A stretch of DNA of 64,000 bases, taken from assembly GCF_001050135.1 (NCBI RefSeq), contig NZ_CP012040.1, positions 434,001-498,000 on the forward strand, read 5' to 3'. Positions 8,544-16,614 of this stretch are shown here, one piece after another (within the stretch, counting starts at the first letter, position 1; each line of letters begins with the position of its first letter). This stretch comes from Cyclobacterium amurskyense. Lineage in GTDB: Bacteria; Bacteroidota; Bacteroidia; Cytophagales; Cyclobacteriaceae. A program made the position numbers and the translations under genes. The notes under the pieces were generated by a model. That model worked only from the letters and a program-made list of their open reading frames with translations. It was not told the origin of the DNA and did not search any database.

Positions 8544-8762
8544 ATGGAAAATATAAAATTATTCTTCCAAGAAAGAGCCTTCGGTGTTTGCTCAAAATTA
8601 GGAGAAAAACTTCATTTCCCTATTGATAGCATTCGTTTGTTTTTTATCTACAGTTCTTTTATTACGTTAGGCTCACCCATTATAGTATATGTGAGTCTAG
8701 GGATGCTAATGAAAATAAGAACCTACTTAAGAAGAATGAATAACCCAGCATTGTTTGATTAA
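8544..8762 (+). CDS. Small PspC-domain membrane protein
   Basis: I take the ATG at 8544 (MENIKLFFQERAFGVC) over the one at 8532 because family members begin MENI; this gives 72 aa. The segment LHFPIDSIRLFFIYSSFITL followed by GSPIIVYVSLGMLM is a PspC-like domain with one membrane-spanning helix. PspC proteins take part in envelope stress sensing in proteobacteria; the short stand-alone forms in Bacteroidota have no assigned job. Its stop overlaps the stop of the convergent GT2 gene by 4 bp. A weak -7-like box (tatgttta, 8507-8514) lies upstream. Confidence 0.72.
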   Translation: MENIKLFFQERAFGVCSKLGEKLHFPIDSIRLFFIYSSFITLGSPIIVYVSLGMLMKIRTYLRRMNNPALFD

Positions 8763-9769
8763 CTAAGCTGGGAGTATTTTTTCTTTCCTTTTAAATAATA
8801 GGCTAATATTATAGAATAAACAGCTTTAGGTTGGGCAGGCTTAAGTTGTTTTACTTTTTTAAACTCCTGATAATTTACCGCTTGCCTATTGGTTAAGAAA
8901 TCCCAGTAGGCTTTGAAGACAGCCTTGCTATGTTTCCCACCTTTGGTAAATAGCAAATGCAGCATGGCCCCAAAGTCCATTACCATCCTCAACAGGAATA
9001 CTTTTATAAAACTATCAAATTTCAAATTGCTATTGAGCATATAAAGACTATTTCTGAAATTTAGATAAGTTTTAAAGGGATTTGTCTGTGAAAGCGTACC
9101 TCCTCCCAAGTGGTAAACGGCAGATTGTCCGCAATAATGGATCTTATAACCTTCATTTCTCATTCTCCAGCACAAATCAATTTCCTCCATATGAGAAAAA
9201 AAATAAGGATTGAACCCTCCTAATTGATGAAAAAGAGGAGCCTTGACACAAAAGCAAGCTCCTGAAGCCCAATCCAGTTCAATTGAATCATTGTACTGCC
9301 CTTGGTCCTCTTCCAATAAATGCAACACTCTTCCTCGGCAATAGGGATAACCCAGTTGGTCTAGAAAACCACCTGCTGCACCAGCATAGTCGAAATAACC
9401 TTTATGTGAGAGCGAAAGCACCTTTGGTTGGCAGGCAGCCACAGCAGGTTTTTCAGACAGACAATCCACCATAGCCCTGTCCCATCCGGGAGTGACTTCC
9501 ACATCGGAATTAAGTAATAGGTAATAGGAAAATTTTCCTTTCAATTCCTCCAGACCAAGGTTATATCCTTTACTGTAGCCATGGTTTTCTTTAAGCAAAA
9601 TCAAGCTAACATTGGGGAAATCCTTTTGAAGAAAAGCTATGGAGCCGTCCTTGCTCCCATTGTCCACTACTACAATCTCAAAAACGCTATTGCCGATCAC
9701 TTGAGGCAGGTACTGCCGAAGCATGGTTTCCCCATTGTAATTTAAAATAACAATAGCAGCCTCTTTCAT
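8759..9769 (-). CDS. Glycosyltransferase family 2 (rhamnosyltransferase-like)
   Basis: A 336-aa GT-A fold enzyme. The N-terminus AAIVILNYNG, EIVVVDNGSKDGS (nucleotide site), LLLNSDVEV (metal-binding acidic site) and SHMEEIDLCWRMRNEGY (acceptor-side acidic pair) are standard GT2 features of the WcaE/rhamnosyltransferase type. It has no clear membrane helices and probably acts at the cytoplasmic face on a lipid-linked or surface glycan. Its ATG overlaps the stop of ybaB as TAATG, so translation is probably coupled. The pairing of ybaB with a GT2 gene looks like operon convenience, not shared function. The donor sugar cannot be predicted. Confidence 0.86.
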   Translation of the reverse strand: MKEAAIVILNYNGETMLRQYLPQVIGNSVFEIVVVDNGSKDGSIAFLQKDFPNVSLILLKENHGYSKGYNLGLEELKGKFSYYLLLNSDVEVTPGWDRAMVDCLSEKPAVAACQPKVLSLSHKGYFDYAGAAGGFLDQLGYPYCRGRVLHLLEEDQGQYNDSIELDWASGACFCVKAPLFHQLGGFNPYFFSHMEEIDLCWRMRNEGYKIHYCGQSAVYHLGGGTLSQTNPFKTYLNFRNSLYMLNSNLKFDSFIKVFLLRMVMDFGAMLHLLFTKGGKHSKAVFKAYWDFLTNRQAVNYQEFKKVKQLKPAQPKAVYSIILAYYLKGKKKYSQLS

Positions 9770-10101
9770 TAAACCATATTTCCAAAATCCATGCCCGGAA
9801 TATTCGGCATCATTCCGGCAGTAGCACTGCCCATTTTTTCTTTGATTTTCACATCTATGTTTTCAAGGGCTTTATTGGTCGCTCCTACAATAAGGTCTTT
9901 CATCATGTCCTTGTCTTTCTCATTGACTAGACTAGGATCAATTTCAATGTCCAATACCCTACGTTCTCCATTCACCACTACTTTGACCATTCCTGCCCCT
10001 ACTTCTCCTTCTGCGCGTAAGTGTACCAATTCGGCTTGGGTGGCTTTTATTTTTGCCTGAGCCTCCTTCACCTTATTCATTATATTCATCATGTCAAACA
10101 T
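9769..10101 (-). CDS. ybaB: YbaB/EbfC family nucleoid-associated protein
   Basis: A 110-aa protein (family usually ~100-110). The N-terminal helix MNKVKEAQAKIKATQAEL, the strand block GMVKVVVNGERRVLDIEIDP and the C-terminal helix DLIVGATNKALENIDVKIKE are the full YbaB fold. It is a small dimeric DNA-binding protein that coats DNA. In many bacteria it is next to recR or dnaX; here it is followed, with TAATG overlap, by a glycosyltransferase gene. The 100-bp gap to hisS upstream shows no clear promoter or terminator. Confidence 0.93.
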   Translation of the reverse strand: MFDMMNIMNKVKEAQAKIKATQAELVHLRAEGEVGAGMVKVVVNGERRVLDIEIDPSLVNEKDKDMMKDLIVGATNKALENIDVKIKEKMGSATAGMMPNIPGMDFGNMV

Positions 10102-10202
10102 ATCCGTCGCTATTTTATATTTTCATTTATTTAAATTTCGAGTGCCATTTGAGAAATAGCACTACTTATAGACCTATTTAAACGGCAATTCTAACCAAAA
10201 GA

Positions 10203-11573
10203 TCATTTTATCTTTTCGATCACCTCTTCTAAAGTTATACTTTGCTGTTCCCCACTTGCCATATCCTTCAGACTAATGGTATTGTTTTCCAATTCATCGG
10301 ACCCTACTACGCCTACAAAAGGAATTCCCTTTTTGCCTGCATAGTTGAATTGTTTTTTTATTTTAGCCAAATCAGGAAAGATTTCAGCCGCTATTCCGGC
10401 TTTTCTTAAGGAGGCAACTATGCCCAAACAAGCATCCCTTTCCTCTTCACCAAAATAGGCAAGCATTATTTTTGTTCGCTCCACTTCATCATCCGGAAAC
10501 ATATTTAATTCGTCCAGCACATCATAAAGCCTGTCTACTCCAAAGGAGAAACCAACCCCAGATACACCTGGGAGGCCAAACACACCAGTAAGGTCATCAT
10601 ATCTTCCACCTCCACTTACAGAACCAATACCTACCCCATTTACTTTCACTTCAAATATAGCCCCTGTATAATAAGACAAGCCTCTAGCTAAAACAGGATC
10701 AAACACCACGTGGTTTTGATTTTCCCCCATTTTCCCTAAGTAATCGAAGACTTCTTCAAGCTCAGCTATTCCTTTTAAGCCCACCTCGCTTTCCACCAGG
10801 TAATTCTTTAATAACAAGAGCCAGTCTGCATTGTTGTTCTCTTTTTGAGCTATAATAGGTGATAAGACTTCAATTGCCTCTTCAGAAAAACCCCTTTCTT
10901 GCAATTCTATTTTAACCTTTTCCCAGCCAATTTTATCCAGTTTATCGATGGCAACGCATAAATCGGATTCTTTTCCTGAAGCGCCAATTACTTCTGCAAT
11001 CCCAGTAAGAATTTTCCTATTGTTAATCTTAATGTCATAATCCTTTAGGTTAAAATCAGAAAAAACCCTTTTGATCATGCAAAGTATTTCCGTTTCACAG
11101 ATAAGGCTGTCTGTACCCACTATATCTGCATCACATTGATAAAACTCTCTATACCTACCCTTTTGTGGTCGATCAGCTCTCCACACAGGCTGCATTTGGA
11201 AACGTTTAAATGGATAGGTGATTTCATTTTGGTTCATTACCACATACCTAGCGAAAGGCACAGTAAGGTCATAGCGCAGGCCTTTTTCTGAAATCTTTGG
11301 TAACACCTTGTTTTCACCAGCATTAAAAGTATCTGAATCTACTTTCTTTAAAAAGGCGCCACTATTTAGGACTTTAAACAAGAGTTGATCCCCTTCATCC
11401 CCATATTTCCCAGTCAAAGTACTGAGATTCTCCATGGTAGGCGTTTCTAGCTGTTGGTAGCCATATAATTTAAATGTATCCTGAATGGTATTGAAAATAT
11501 AATTTCTGCGGGACATTTCTTTTGGGCCAAAATCTCGCATCCCTTTAGGTATACCTGGTTTTTGTTTGCTCAT
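10203..11573 (-). CDS. hisS: Histidine--tRNA ligase
   Basis: A 456-aa class II aminoacyl-tRNA synthetase that charges tRNA(His). The N-terminus PGIPKGMRDFGP, motif 2 (FQMQPVWRADRPQKGRYREF), the histidine-binding GLSYYTGAIFEV block and motif 3 (GVGFSFGVDRLYDVL) are present. The C-terminal anticodon-binding domain runs from about residue 365 (KIMLAYFGEEERDACLGIV) to the end. Length and order of motifs are normal. A Bacteroidota -7 box lies just upstream on the minus strand (11590-11597). It is an essential cytoplasmic enzyme. Confidence 0.97.
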   Translation of the reverse strand: MSKQKPGIPKGMRDFGPKEMSRRNYIFNTIQDTFKLYGYQQLETPTMENLSTLTGKYGDEGDQLLFKVLNSGAFLKKVDSDTFNAGENKVLPKISEKGLRYDLTVPFARYVVMNQNEITYPFKRFQMQPVWRADRPQKGRYREFYQCDADIVGTDSLICETEILCMIKRVFSDFNLKDYDIKINNRKILTGIAEVIGASGKESDLCVAIDKLDKIGWEKVKIELQERGFSEEAIEVLSPIIAQKENNNADWLLLLKNYLVESEVGLKGIAELEEVFDYLGKMGENQNHVVFDPVLARGLSYYTGAIFEVKVNGVGIGSVSGGGRYDDLTGVFGLPGVSGVGFSFGVDRLYDVLDELNMFPDDEVERTKIMLAYFGEEERDACLGIVASLRKAGIAAEIFPDLAKIKKQFNYAGKKGIPFVGVVGSDELENNTISLKDMASGEQQSITLEEVIEKIK

Positions 11574-11589
11574 TCTCTGGAATTTTGGC

Positions 11590-11597
11590 CAAAGTTA
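11590..11597 (-). promoter_or_regulatory. Putative -7 box of hisS promoter
   Basis: On the minus strand this reads TAACTTTG, a full match to the Bacteroidota TAnnTTTG element, 16 bp before the hisS ATG. No good TTTG -33 element is seen at the expected distance. Confidence 0.45.
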
Positions 11598-11692
11598 AAA
11601 AATTAAAAAGTATATGGCGGATATTCCCATTGCTAATTAGAAGCAAAATTCAACTTCTTTAATTATTTTCTGTGTTTATTTAATATTTTACT

Positions 11693-11700
11693 TACCTTTG
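11693..11700 (+). promoter_or_regulatory. Putative -7 box for the 49-aa protein gene
   Basis: TACCTTTG, a full TAnnTTTG match, ends 38 bp before the ATG at 11739. A weak -33 candidate (tgtgttt, 11671-11677) lies about 15-20 bp further up. Confidence 0.5.
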
Positions 11701-11738
11701 CCCTTCATTTCAAGCGCGAACAAAAAATAAATAATACA

Positions 11739-11888
11739 ATGGCTGTTACTACTTTAAAAAGGAAATTAAGAAGAAAAAGACAGGCACAGAATGCCAGGGT
11801 ACAAAAAATCAAGTTATTGAGTGCTCAACCTGTTCTTAAAAATGTAGATGTAGAAGAGATTAAAAAAGAATTTACTTCAAGCAAATAA
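11739..11888 (+). CDS. Small basic conserved-type protein (49 aa)
   Basis: A 49-aa ORF starting MAVTTLKRKLRRKRQAQNAR and ending EEIKKEFTSSK. The N-terminal half is strongly basic (alternating K/R) and the C-terminal half is amphipathic. It is flanked by a clean -7 box and a strong intrinsic terminator, so it is a single-gene transcript, which argues that it is real despite its length. I recall similar short basic proteins in related bacteria but can name no family. The composition suggests RNA or ribosome binding; that is inference only. Confidence 0.72.
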   Translation: MAVTTLKRKLRRKRQAQNARVQKIKLLSAQPVLKNVDVEEIKKEFTSSK

Positions 11889-11900
11889 AACATAAAAGAG

Positions 11901-11926
11901 CCCGATACTGTTCGGGTTTTTTTTTT
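11901..11926 (+). terminator. Intrinsic terminator after the 49-aa gene
   Basis: Stem cccga (11901-11905) and tcggg (11912-11916), 6-nt loop, then ten T (11917-11926). It starts 12 bp after the stop. The last bases overlap the stop codon of the convergent phosphodiesterase gene. Confidence 0.82.
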
Positions 11927-12425
11927 ATATCCTTCCCCTTTTTCCCAGTTCAATAACTTTTAGATTTTTGATGGTATTGTCCAGTTCAAAAGTCAGCATG
12001 GTTTTTATTTGATGAAAGCCATGATTCCCAATTGCACCAGGATTCATATACAAAACATTCAAACCCTTGTCATGTATCACTTTGCAAATGTGTGAATGAC
12101 CACAAACAAATAGTTCAGGTTTGTGAAGTTTAATTTTGGCTTTTACCCCTTTTGCATATCTTGGTGGAGTCCCTCCAATATGGATCATAAAGACTTTTAC
12201 TCCTCCGCATTCAAACACTAGCTCTTCCGGAATTTCCCTTTGCAAATTGGCATCATCAATGTTTCCATACACTACTCGAAGCAAAGGTTTTTTAGGCAAC
12301 AAGTCCAATACGGCCGGATCTCCTACATCTCCAGCATGCCAAATTTCGTCTACCTCCTCTAATCTTTTGATTGCATTTTCAGGTAAGCTACTGTGCGTAT
12401 CGCTAATGAGGGCTATTTTCACCAT
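11925..12425 (-). CDS. YfcE/MJ0936-type metallophosphoesterase
   Basis: A 166-aa calcineurin-like phosphoesterase. The metal-ligand motifs are all present in order: SDTHS (residues 8-12), HAGDVGD, GNIDD, HIGG and CGHSH, then MNPGAIG. The size is that of the short YfcE/MJ0936 phosphodiesterases, which cleave model phosphodiesters and whose natural substrate is often unknown. Cytoplasmic. It is a single gene, convergent with the 49-aa protein gene, with its stop codon inside that gene's terminator T-run. A minus-strand TAGATTTG box lies 25 bp upstream. Confidence 0.9.
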   Translation of the reverse strand: MVKIALISDTHSSLPENAIKRLEEVDEIWHAGDVGDPAVLDLLPKKPLLRVVYGNIDDANLQREIPEELVFECGGVKVFMIHIGGTPPRYAKGVKAKIKLHKPELFVCGHSHICKVIHDKGLNVLYMNPGAIGNHGFHQIKTMLTFELDNTIKNLKVIELGKRGRI

Positions 12426-12450
12426 TGATTTTTTTGTTTCAACAACAAAA

Positions 12451-12458
12451 CAAATCTA
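12451..12458 (-). promoter_or_regulatory. Putative -7 box of the phosphodiesterase gene
   Basis: Minus strand TAGATTTG, matching TAnnTTTG, 25 bp before the ATG. A TTG lies 15 bp further upstream, which is shorter than the usual ~19-bp spacing. Confidence 0.42.
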
Positions 12459-12810
12459 AAAGCGCTTGAAAAACAAGAACAGCCTACCAAAGGACTAGAC
12501 AAAACATGAATTAGGCGTTTTTTATAGTAAGAGTGAAAATATTTCAAAAAAACCACAAAGTTTGAAAACGAAAGGCAAACACCTTCTCAACATGCTATCC
12601 ACCACTAGAAACTAGCTGATAGTGAATTCATTTCACAATAAAATCAAAAAATCATCCCAAATCCTCAAATGGTAAAGCCAAGCAACTTCAAGTGCAAAAA
12701 GCAATGTTATCCCAGTTCCATTTTAAAATCTGCTGGATTTCCTTTTATCACTAAAGACTGCGGTTCCAAATTTAAAATCACAAGAAAACGACCTTAAAAA
12801 GTAAGCAAAC
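12459..12810. other. Intergenic region, nothing recognised
   Basis: About 350 bp between divergent promoters. AT-rich, no ORF of note, no repeat copy, no tRNA-like fold and no strong hairpin that I can see. Confidence 0.5.
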
Positions 12811-12841
12811 TTGGTAATTGAAAGATTCCTTTCTATTTTTA
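12811..12841 (+). promoter_or_regulatory. Putative pdhB promoter
   Basis: TTG at 12811-12813, 20-bp spacer, then TATTTTTA (12834-12841), one base off TAnnTTTG. The ATG follows 25 bp later. Confidence 0.42.
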
Positions 12842-12866
12842 CGAGGATAGAAAATTTTGTATATAA

Positions 12867-13847
12867 ATGAAAGAAATACAATTCAGAGATGCCATTCGGG
12901 ATGCTATGTCCGAAGAAATGAGACGCGATAAAAATGTGTTTCTTATGGGAGAAGAAGTTGCTGAATACAACGGTGCATACAAGGCTAGCCAAGGAATGTT
13001 AGATGAGTTTGGACCTGAGAGAGTATTTGACACTCCTATTTCGGAACTTGGATTTTCAGGTCTTGGCGTAGGAGCTGCAATGAATGGTCTGAGGCCCATA
13101 ATAGAGTTTATGACATTTAATTTCTCATTGGTAGCAATGGATCAATTGGTCAATTCAGCAGCTAAAATGCTAGCCATGTCTGGAGGCCAATACAGCGTTC
13201 CCATCGTTTTTCGAGGACCAACAGGAAATGCAGGTCAACTAGGTGCCACCCACTCTTCAAATTTTGAAAACTGGTTTGCCAACACTCCTGGTTTAAAGGT
13301 AGTGGTTCCTTCCAATCCATATGATGCCAAAGGACTACTTAAGGCATCAATAAGAGATAACAACCCTGTTATTTTCATGGAGTCCGAAGTAATGTATAGC
13401 GATAAAGGCGAGGTCCCTGAGGGTGAATACCTTTTACCTATAGGCGTTGCAGAGATCAAAAGAAAAGGAGATGATGTTACTATTGTTTCTTTTGGTAAAA
13501 TGATGAAAGTAGCCTATGAAGCTGCCGATGAATTGGCCAAGGACAACATCCATGCTGAGGTTATTGATCTAAGAACGGTAAAACCAATAGATTACCCAAC
13601 TGTCATCGCTTCAGTTAAGAAAACCAATAGATGTGTAATCGTTGAAGAAGCCAATCCTGTTGCTGGATTATCTTCGGATATCGCCTATAACATTCAAAAA
13701 CAAGCTTTCGATTACCTTGATGCTCCTGTGATAAGGGTCAACTCTATGGATATTCCTTTGAGTTATTCACCTGCTTACATAGAAGTTACATTACCTAATG
13801 TAAAAAGGACAATTGATGCTGTGAAGTCTGTGACTTATAAGAAGTAA
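12867..13847 (+). CDS. pdhB: Pyruvate dehydrogenase E1 component, beta subunit
   Basis: A 326-aa protein of the transketolase-like E1-beta family. It shows FRDAIRDAMSEEMRRD, VFLMGEEVAEYNGAYKASQG, RVFDTPISELGFSGLGVGAA, VFRGPTGNAGQLGATHS and the C-terminal transketolase domain (VTIVSFGKMM, IDLRTVKPID, VIVEEANPVAG). With E1-alpha (not in this window) it decarboxylates pyruvate using thiamine diphosphate and passes the acetyl group to E2. It is monocistronic here: own promoter before it and a strong terminator after it. Distinction from branched-chain 2-oxoacid E1-beta rests on overall similarity. Confidence 0.93.
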   Translation: MKEIQFRDAIRDAMSEEMRRDKNVFLMGEEVAEYNGAYKASQGMLDEFGPERVFDTPISELGFSGLGVGAAMNGLRPIIEFMTFNFSLVAMDQLVNSAAKMLAMSGGQYSVPIVFRGPTGNAGQLGATHSSNFENWFANTPGLKVVVPSNPYDAKGLLKASIRDNNPVIFMESEVMYSDKGEVPEGEYLLPIGVAEIKRKGDDVTIVSFGKMMKVAYEAADELAKDNIHAEVIDLRTVKPIDYPTVIASVKKTNRCVIVEEANPVAGLSSDIAYNIQKQAFDYLDAPVIRVNSMDIPLSYSPAYIEVTLPNVKRTIDAVKSVTYKK

Positions 13848-13877
13848 ATCTTAATCCTACATAATTATACGATTGAA

Positions 13878-13912
13878 AATAAGCAGTGCCTTAGGCATTG
13901 CTTATTTTTTTT
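13878..13912 (+). terminator. Intrinsic terminator of pdhB
   Basis: 13-bp stem aataagcagtgcc / ggcattgcttatt with one G-T pair and a 2-3-nt loop, then eight or nine T (to 13912). It starts 30 bp after the pdhB stop. Confidence 0.85.
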
Positions 13913-13944
13913 CTAATAGCTGAAGATTTTCAGTTTGAACCTAA

Positions 13945-13988
13945 AATAAAAAAAAAAAAAAGGCTGCGAAATAATTCATTTTGCAGCC
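13945..13988 (-). terminator. Intrinsic terminator of ffh
   Basis: Stem ggctgcgaaa (13962-13971) with ttttgcagcc (13979-13988), one mismatch, preceded on the plus strand by about 16 A (13945-13961), so the minus strand has a long U-run. Located 27 bp after the ffh stop. The T-rich plus-strand side means it may work in both directions. Confidence 0.85.
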
Positions 13989-14014
13989 ATTTTTTATTTC
14001 TATTTCTGTTTTTT

Positions 14015-15352
14015 TTATCGTCTCCTCATATTTCCTCCAAGTGCACCCAATGCTTTTTGGGCTCCACCCATCTTATTCATCTGCTTCATCATTTTTCTCA
14101 TATCCGAAAACTGCTTCATGAGGTTATTCACTTCCTGAATGGTTCTTCCACTACCATTTGCAATTCTTTTTCTACGACTGCCATCTATAAGAGACGGATT
14201 TCCTCTTTCCTGAGGAGTCATACTTCTAATAATTGCCTCGATAGGAATAAAGGATTCATCGTCAATGTCTAAACCTTTGATGGCTTTTCCCATTCCAGGT
14301 ATCATTCCCAAAAGGTCTTTAATATTCCCCATCTTCTTTATTTGGTCAAGCTGGGAAAGGAAGTCATCAAAATCAAACTGGTTTTTCCTTATTTTGGCAT
14401 TCAGCCTTTTTGCCTCATCCTCATCAAATGATTGCTGGGCTTTTTCCACCAATGAAACCACATCACCCATACCCAAAATCCTTTGGGCCATACGATCAGG
14501 GTAAAACAGGTCAAGATTTTCCATCTTTTCACCCGTTGAAATAAACTTGATGGGTTTATTAACAACGTGACGAATGGAAATGGCTGCACCACCCCTACTA
14601 TCACCATCGAGTTTGGTCAGCACTACGCCATCAAAGTCCAATCTTTCATCGAAAGTTTTGGCCGTATTGACAGCATCCTGACCAGTCATTGAATCGACAA
14701 CAAACAGGGTTTCTGAAGGTTTCAGGCTTTCTTTTAAAGCTGAAATTTCGTTCATCATCACCTCATCCACTGCCAAACGACCCGCAGTATCCACGATCAC
14801 AGTCTTTTTACCATTTTTCTTTGCGTATTCTATGGCATTGGTCGCAATTTCTAAGGCATTTTGGTTTCCAGGTTCTGCGTATACCTCTATTCCGATTTGT
14901 TCACCGAGCGTTTTAAGCTGTTCAATGGCAGCAGGGCGATAAATATCACAGGCTACTAATAAAACCTGACGACCTTGTTTTTTCAAGTAGGTACCTAACT
15001 TTCCTGAAAAAGTGGTTTTACCAGAACCCTGAAGTCCAGAAATCAAAATAACTGAAGGATCTCCTTTTAAGTTAATCTCCTCCTTTGCACCTCCCATTAA
15101 CTGGGTCAATTCTTCCTGCGTGATTTTGACTAATAACTGTCCTGGGGAAACGGAAATCAACACATCTCTTCCTAATGCTTCCTCCTTTATTTTGTCGGTA
15201 ACCTCTTTGGCCACCTTATAATTCACGTCAGCGTCGATCAGTGCTCTCCTAATTTCTTTTACCGTGGTAGCTACATTTATTTCTGTAATCTTCCCCGTAC
15301 CTTTTAAGGTTTTAAAGGCTCTGTCTAATTTAAAACTGAGATTATCAAACAT
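14015..15352 (-). CDS. ffh: Signal recognition particle protein Ffh (SRP54)
   Basis: I choose the ATG at 15352 (MFDNLSFKLDRAF), the usual family start, over an ATG 8 codons upstream; this gives 445 aa. N-domain, then GTPase domain with G1 LQGSGKTTFSGKLG, G3 VDTAGRLAVDE and G4 TKLDGDSRGG, then a Met-rich M domain (IPGMGKAIKGL, ERGNPSLIDGSRRKRIANGSG, MRKMMKQMNKMGG) that binds 4.5S RNA and signal sequences. It delivers nascent membrane proteins to FtsY and the Sec translocon. Single gene with own -7 box and terminator. Complete. Confidence 0.97.
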   Translation of the reverse strand: MFDNLSFKLDRAFKTLKGTGKITEINVATTVKEIRRALIDADVNYKVAKEVTDKIKEEALGRDVLISVSPGQLLVKITQEELTQLMGGAKEEINLKGDPSVILISGLQGSGKTTFSGKLGTYLKKQGRQVLLVACDIYRPAAIEQLKTLGEQIGIEVYAEPGNQNALEIATNAIEYAKKNGKKTVIVDTAGRLAVDEVMMNEISALKESLKPSETLFVVDSMTGQDAVNTAKTFDERLDFDGVVLTKLDGDSRGGAAISIRHVVNKPIKFISTGEKMENLDLFYPDRMAQRILGMGDVVSLVEKAQQSFDEDEAKRLNAKIRKNQFDFDDFLSQLDQIKKMGNIKDLLGMIPGMGKAIKGLDIDDESFIPIEAIIRSMTPQERGNPSLIDGSRRKRIANGSGRTIQEVNNLMKQFSDMRKMMKQMNKMGGAQKALGALGGNMRRR

Positions 15353-15373
15353 GTCATTTTTGTTTTGAATCAA

Positions 15374-15381
15374 CAAAAATA
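15374..15381 (-). promoter_or_regulatory. Putative -7 box of ffh
   Basis: Minus strand TATTTTTG, a full TAnnTTTG match, 22 bp before the chosen ffh ATG. Its place supports the shorter start. A TTG lies 15 bp further upstream, closer than usual. Confidence 0.45.
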
Positions 15382-15517
15382 GAGATTTTTTTTAAGCAAG
15401 TAGGTCTAAATCACCAAAATAATACGTAGATTATTAAAAGTCATTTTATTTGATTTTGTTAATTATACATGCTCAAAACTTCGACCTTTAAGGTCAAAAT
15501 GTTGCATTTAGCATACA

Positions 15518-15541
15518 AAAATACCCTGATCAGGGTATTTT
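15518..15541. promoter_or_regulatory. 24-bp perfect palindrome, possible operator
   Basis: The sequence aaaataccctga followed by its exact reverse complement (tcagggtatttt) has no spacer. It sits about 135 bp upstream of ffh and 100 bp upstream of the DUF6508 gene. A loop-free symmetric site fits a dimeric DNA-binding protein better than a terminator. A second, shorter palindrome (gacctttaaggtc) lies about 35 bp before it. Confidence 0.4.
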
Positions 15542-15638
15542 ATTGATCAAAAAAATGTCGTTACTTACACATTCAAATTAAACATTATCAAACAATTACA
15601 ACTTAATTTAACTTTTATCAATCAAAACAGCTTAAATA

Positions 15639-16133
15639 ATGTTAAAAGACCAAACCCCGCTTTTTATCCCTATCGGAAATTTTTCTGATCATTGTAACAG
15701 CCTTGATGGAAGAAAATTATTGCCGTTAATAAACCTTATCCAAGAAATGGAACTGAGGTTTTATAAAACAGAAAAATTTCTTGGAATCCATGATTTAAGT
15801 GACACCACTCTTAATACAATTGGATTAAATGGAATTCATGTTAAAATTTTAGACGCCGTATTGAAATTAAGATTGGTACCATTATTCGATTGGCTTTCTT
15901 GGAAAACTGAAGCAGAAAGGTATTACCAGGATCCATCCTTATTGAGAGGTTTAGATACCGTAACACTTGGTAAAATAATGACTGTATTACTTAGATCTCA
16001 AACGATTTATGGACCTACCTTCCTAGAATCAAAGATTAAGGACAAATTTGTTCTATTTCTTCTAAAAGCAATTGTTCATTCATTAGACCAAACAAATATT
16101 TCAGGTTATTTAACTAGTGACATCGTCGATTAA
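15639..16133 (+). CDS. DUF6508-like protein
   Basis: A 164-aa protein. The segment LFDWLSWKTEAERYYQDPSL, followed by LDTVTLGKIMTVLLRSQTIY and a helical end (FVLFLLKAIVHSL), follows the W-x-x-W...A-x-x-Y...DP pattern of DUF6508, although the usual DRF-x-EG motif is replaced by SQTIYGPTF. The family has no known function and is often found scattered in accessory regions. No signal or membrane segment. It has no operon partner; a 480-bp gap separates it from the secreted protein gene. Assignment is moderate. Confidence 0.6.
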   Translation: MLKDQTPLFIPIGNFSDHCNSLDGRKLLPLINLIQEMELRFYKTEKFLGIHDLSDTTLNTIGLNGIHVKILDAVLKLRLVPLFDWLSWKTEAERYYQDPSLLRGLDTVTLGKIMTVLLRSQTIYGPTFLESKIKDKFVLFLLKAIVHSLDQTNISGYLTSDIVD

Positions 16134-16614
16134 ACCCTACATAACACCAAATTAAGTACAAAATTTATCAATAAAGCACACTATTTTTTATGCTTGACAC
16201 CCCATTTTTTTTTTAAATTGGCCTTAAAATTGTATTGTAGTTATAACAGGTTTCAATTCAATAATTGCCATATTCAAATTTCACAAAGTGAAATGGGGAT
16301 TTACTAATTAAATCTTTACTGGAGTGATCCGGTCCCATTTCATTTTTCGTAAATATCTTAAATACTAATTCGGTTTTGTGCAATTATCTCCCAATACTAT
16401 AAAGGAGAAAATACTTCCACAGAATTATTTAGTTATATACCCTATTTTGAGTTAGCAAATCAACAGTTAGGCAGAATAAAAAACCAATACTACTGAGGTT
16501 GAATAGTTTCCATCTTTTAACAAAACAGTTAGTGACTATTTCAAGTTTATTTCAAAAAGGAAATACAACAATCCTGAATGAATATTGTTGGTTCATCGGC
16601 TAAAAAAAGTGTTA
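16134..16614. other. Long leader region of the secreted giant protein gene
   Basis: About 480 bp without an ORF. No full TAnnTTTG box was found; the closest are TATTTTTT near 16182 and CTATTTTG near 16442. No hairpin terminator or repeat copy was seen. A TTG-started extension of the downstream ORF begins at 16585 but is not used. Confidence 0.5.

Noticed and set aside
12723..13099. Minus-strand open frames over the pdhB start
   Set aside because: They run antisense to a well-conserved E1-beta N-terminus and have no similarity of their own.
16585..16614. TTG-started N-terminal extension of the T9SS cargo protein
   Set aside because: Ten extra residues before an ATG that directly precedes a normal signal peptide; the ATG at 16615 is better.
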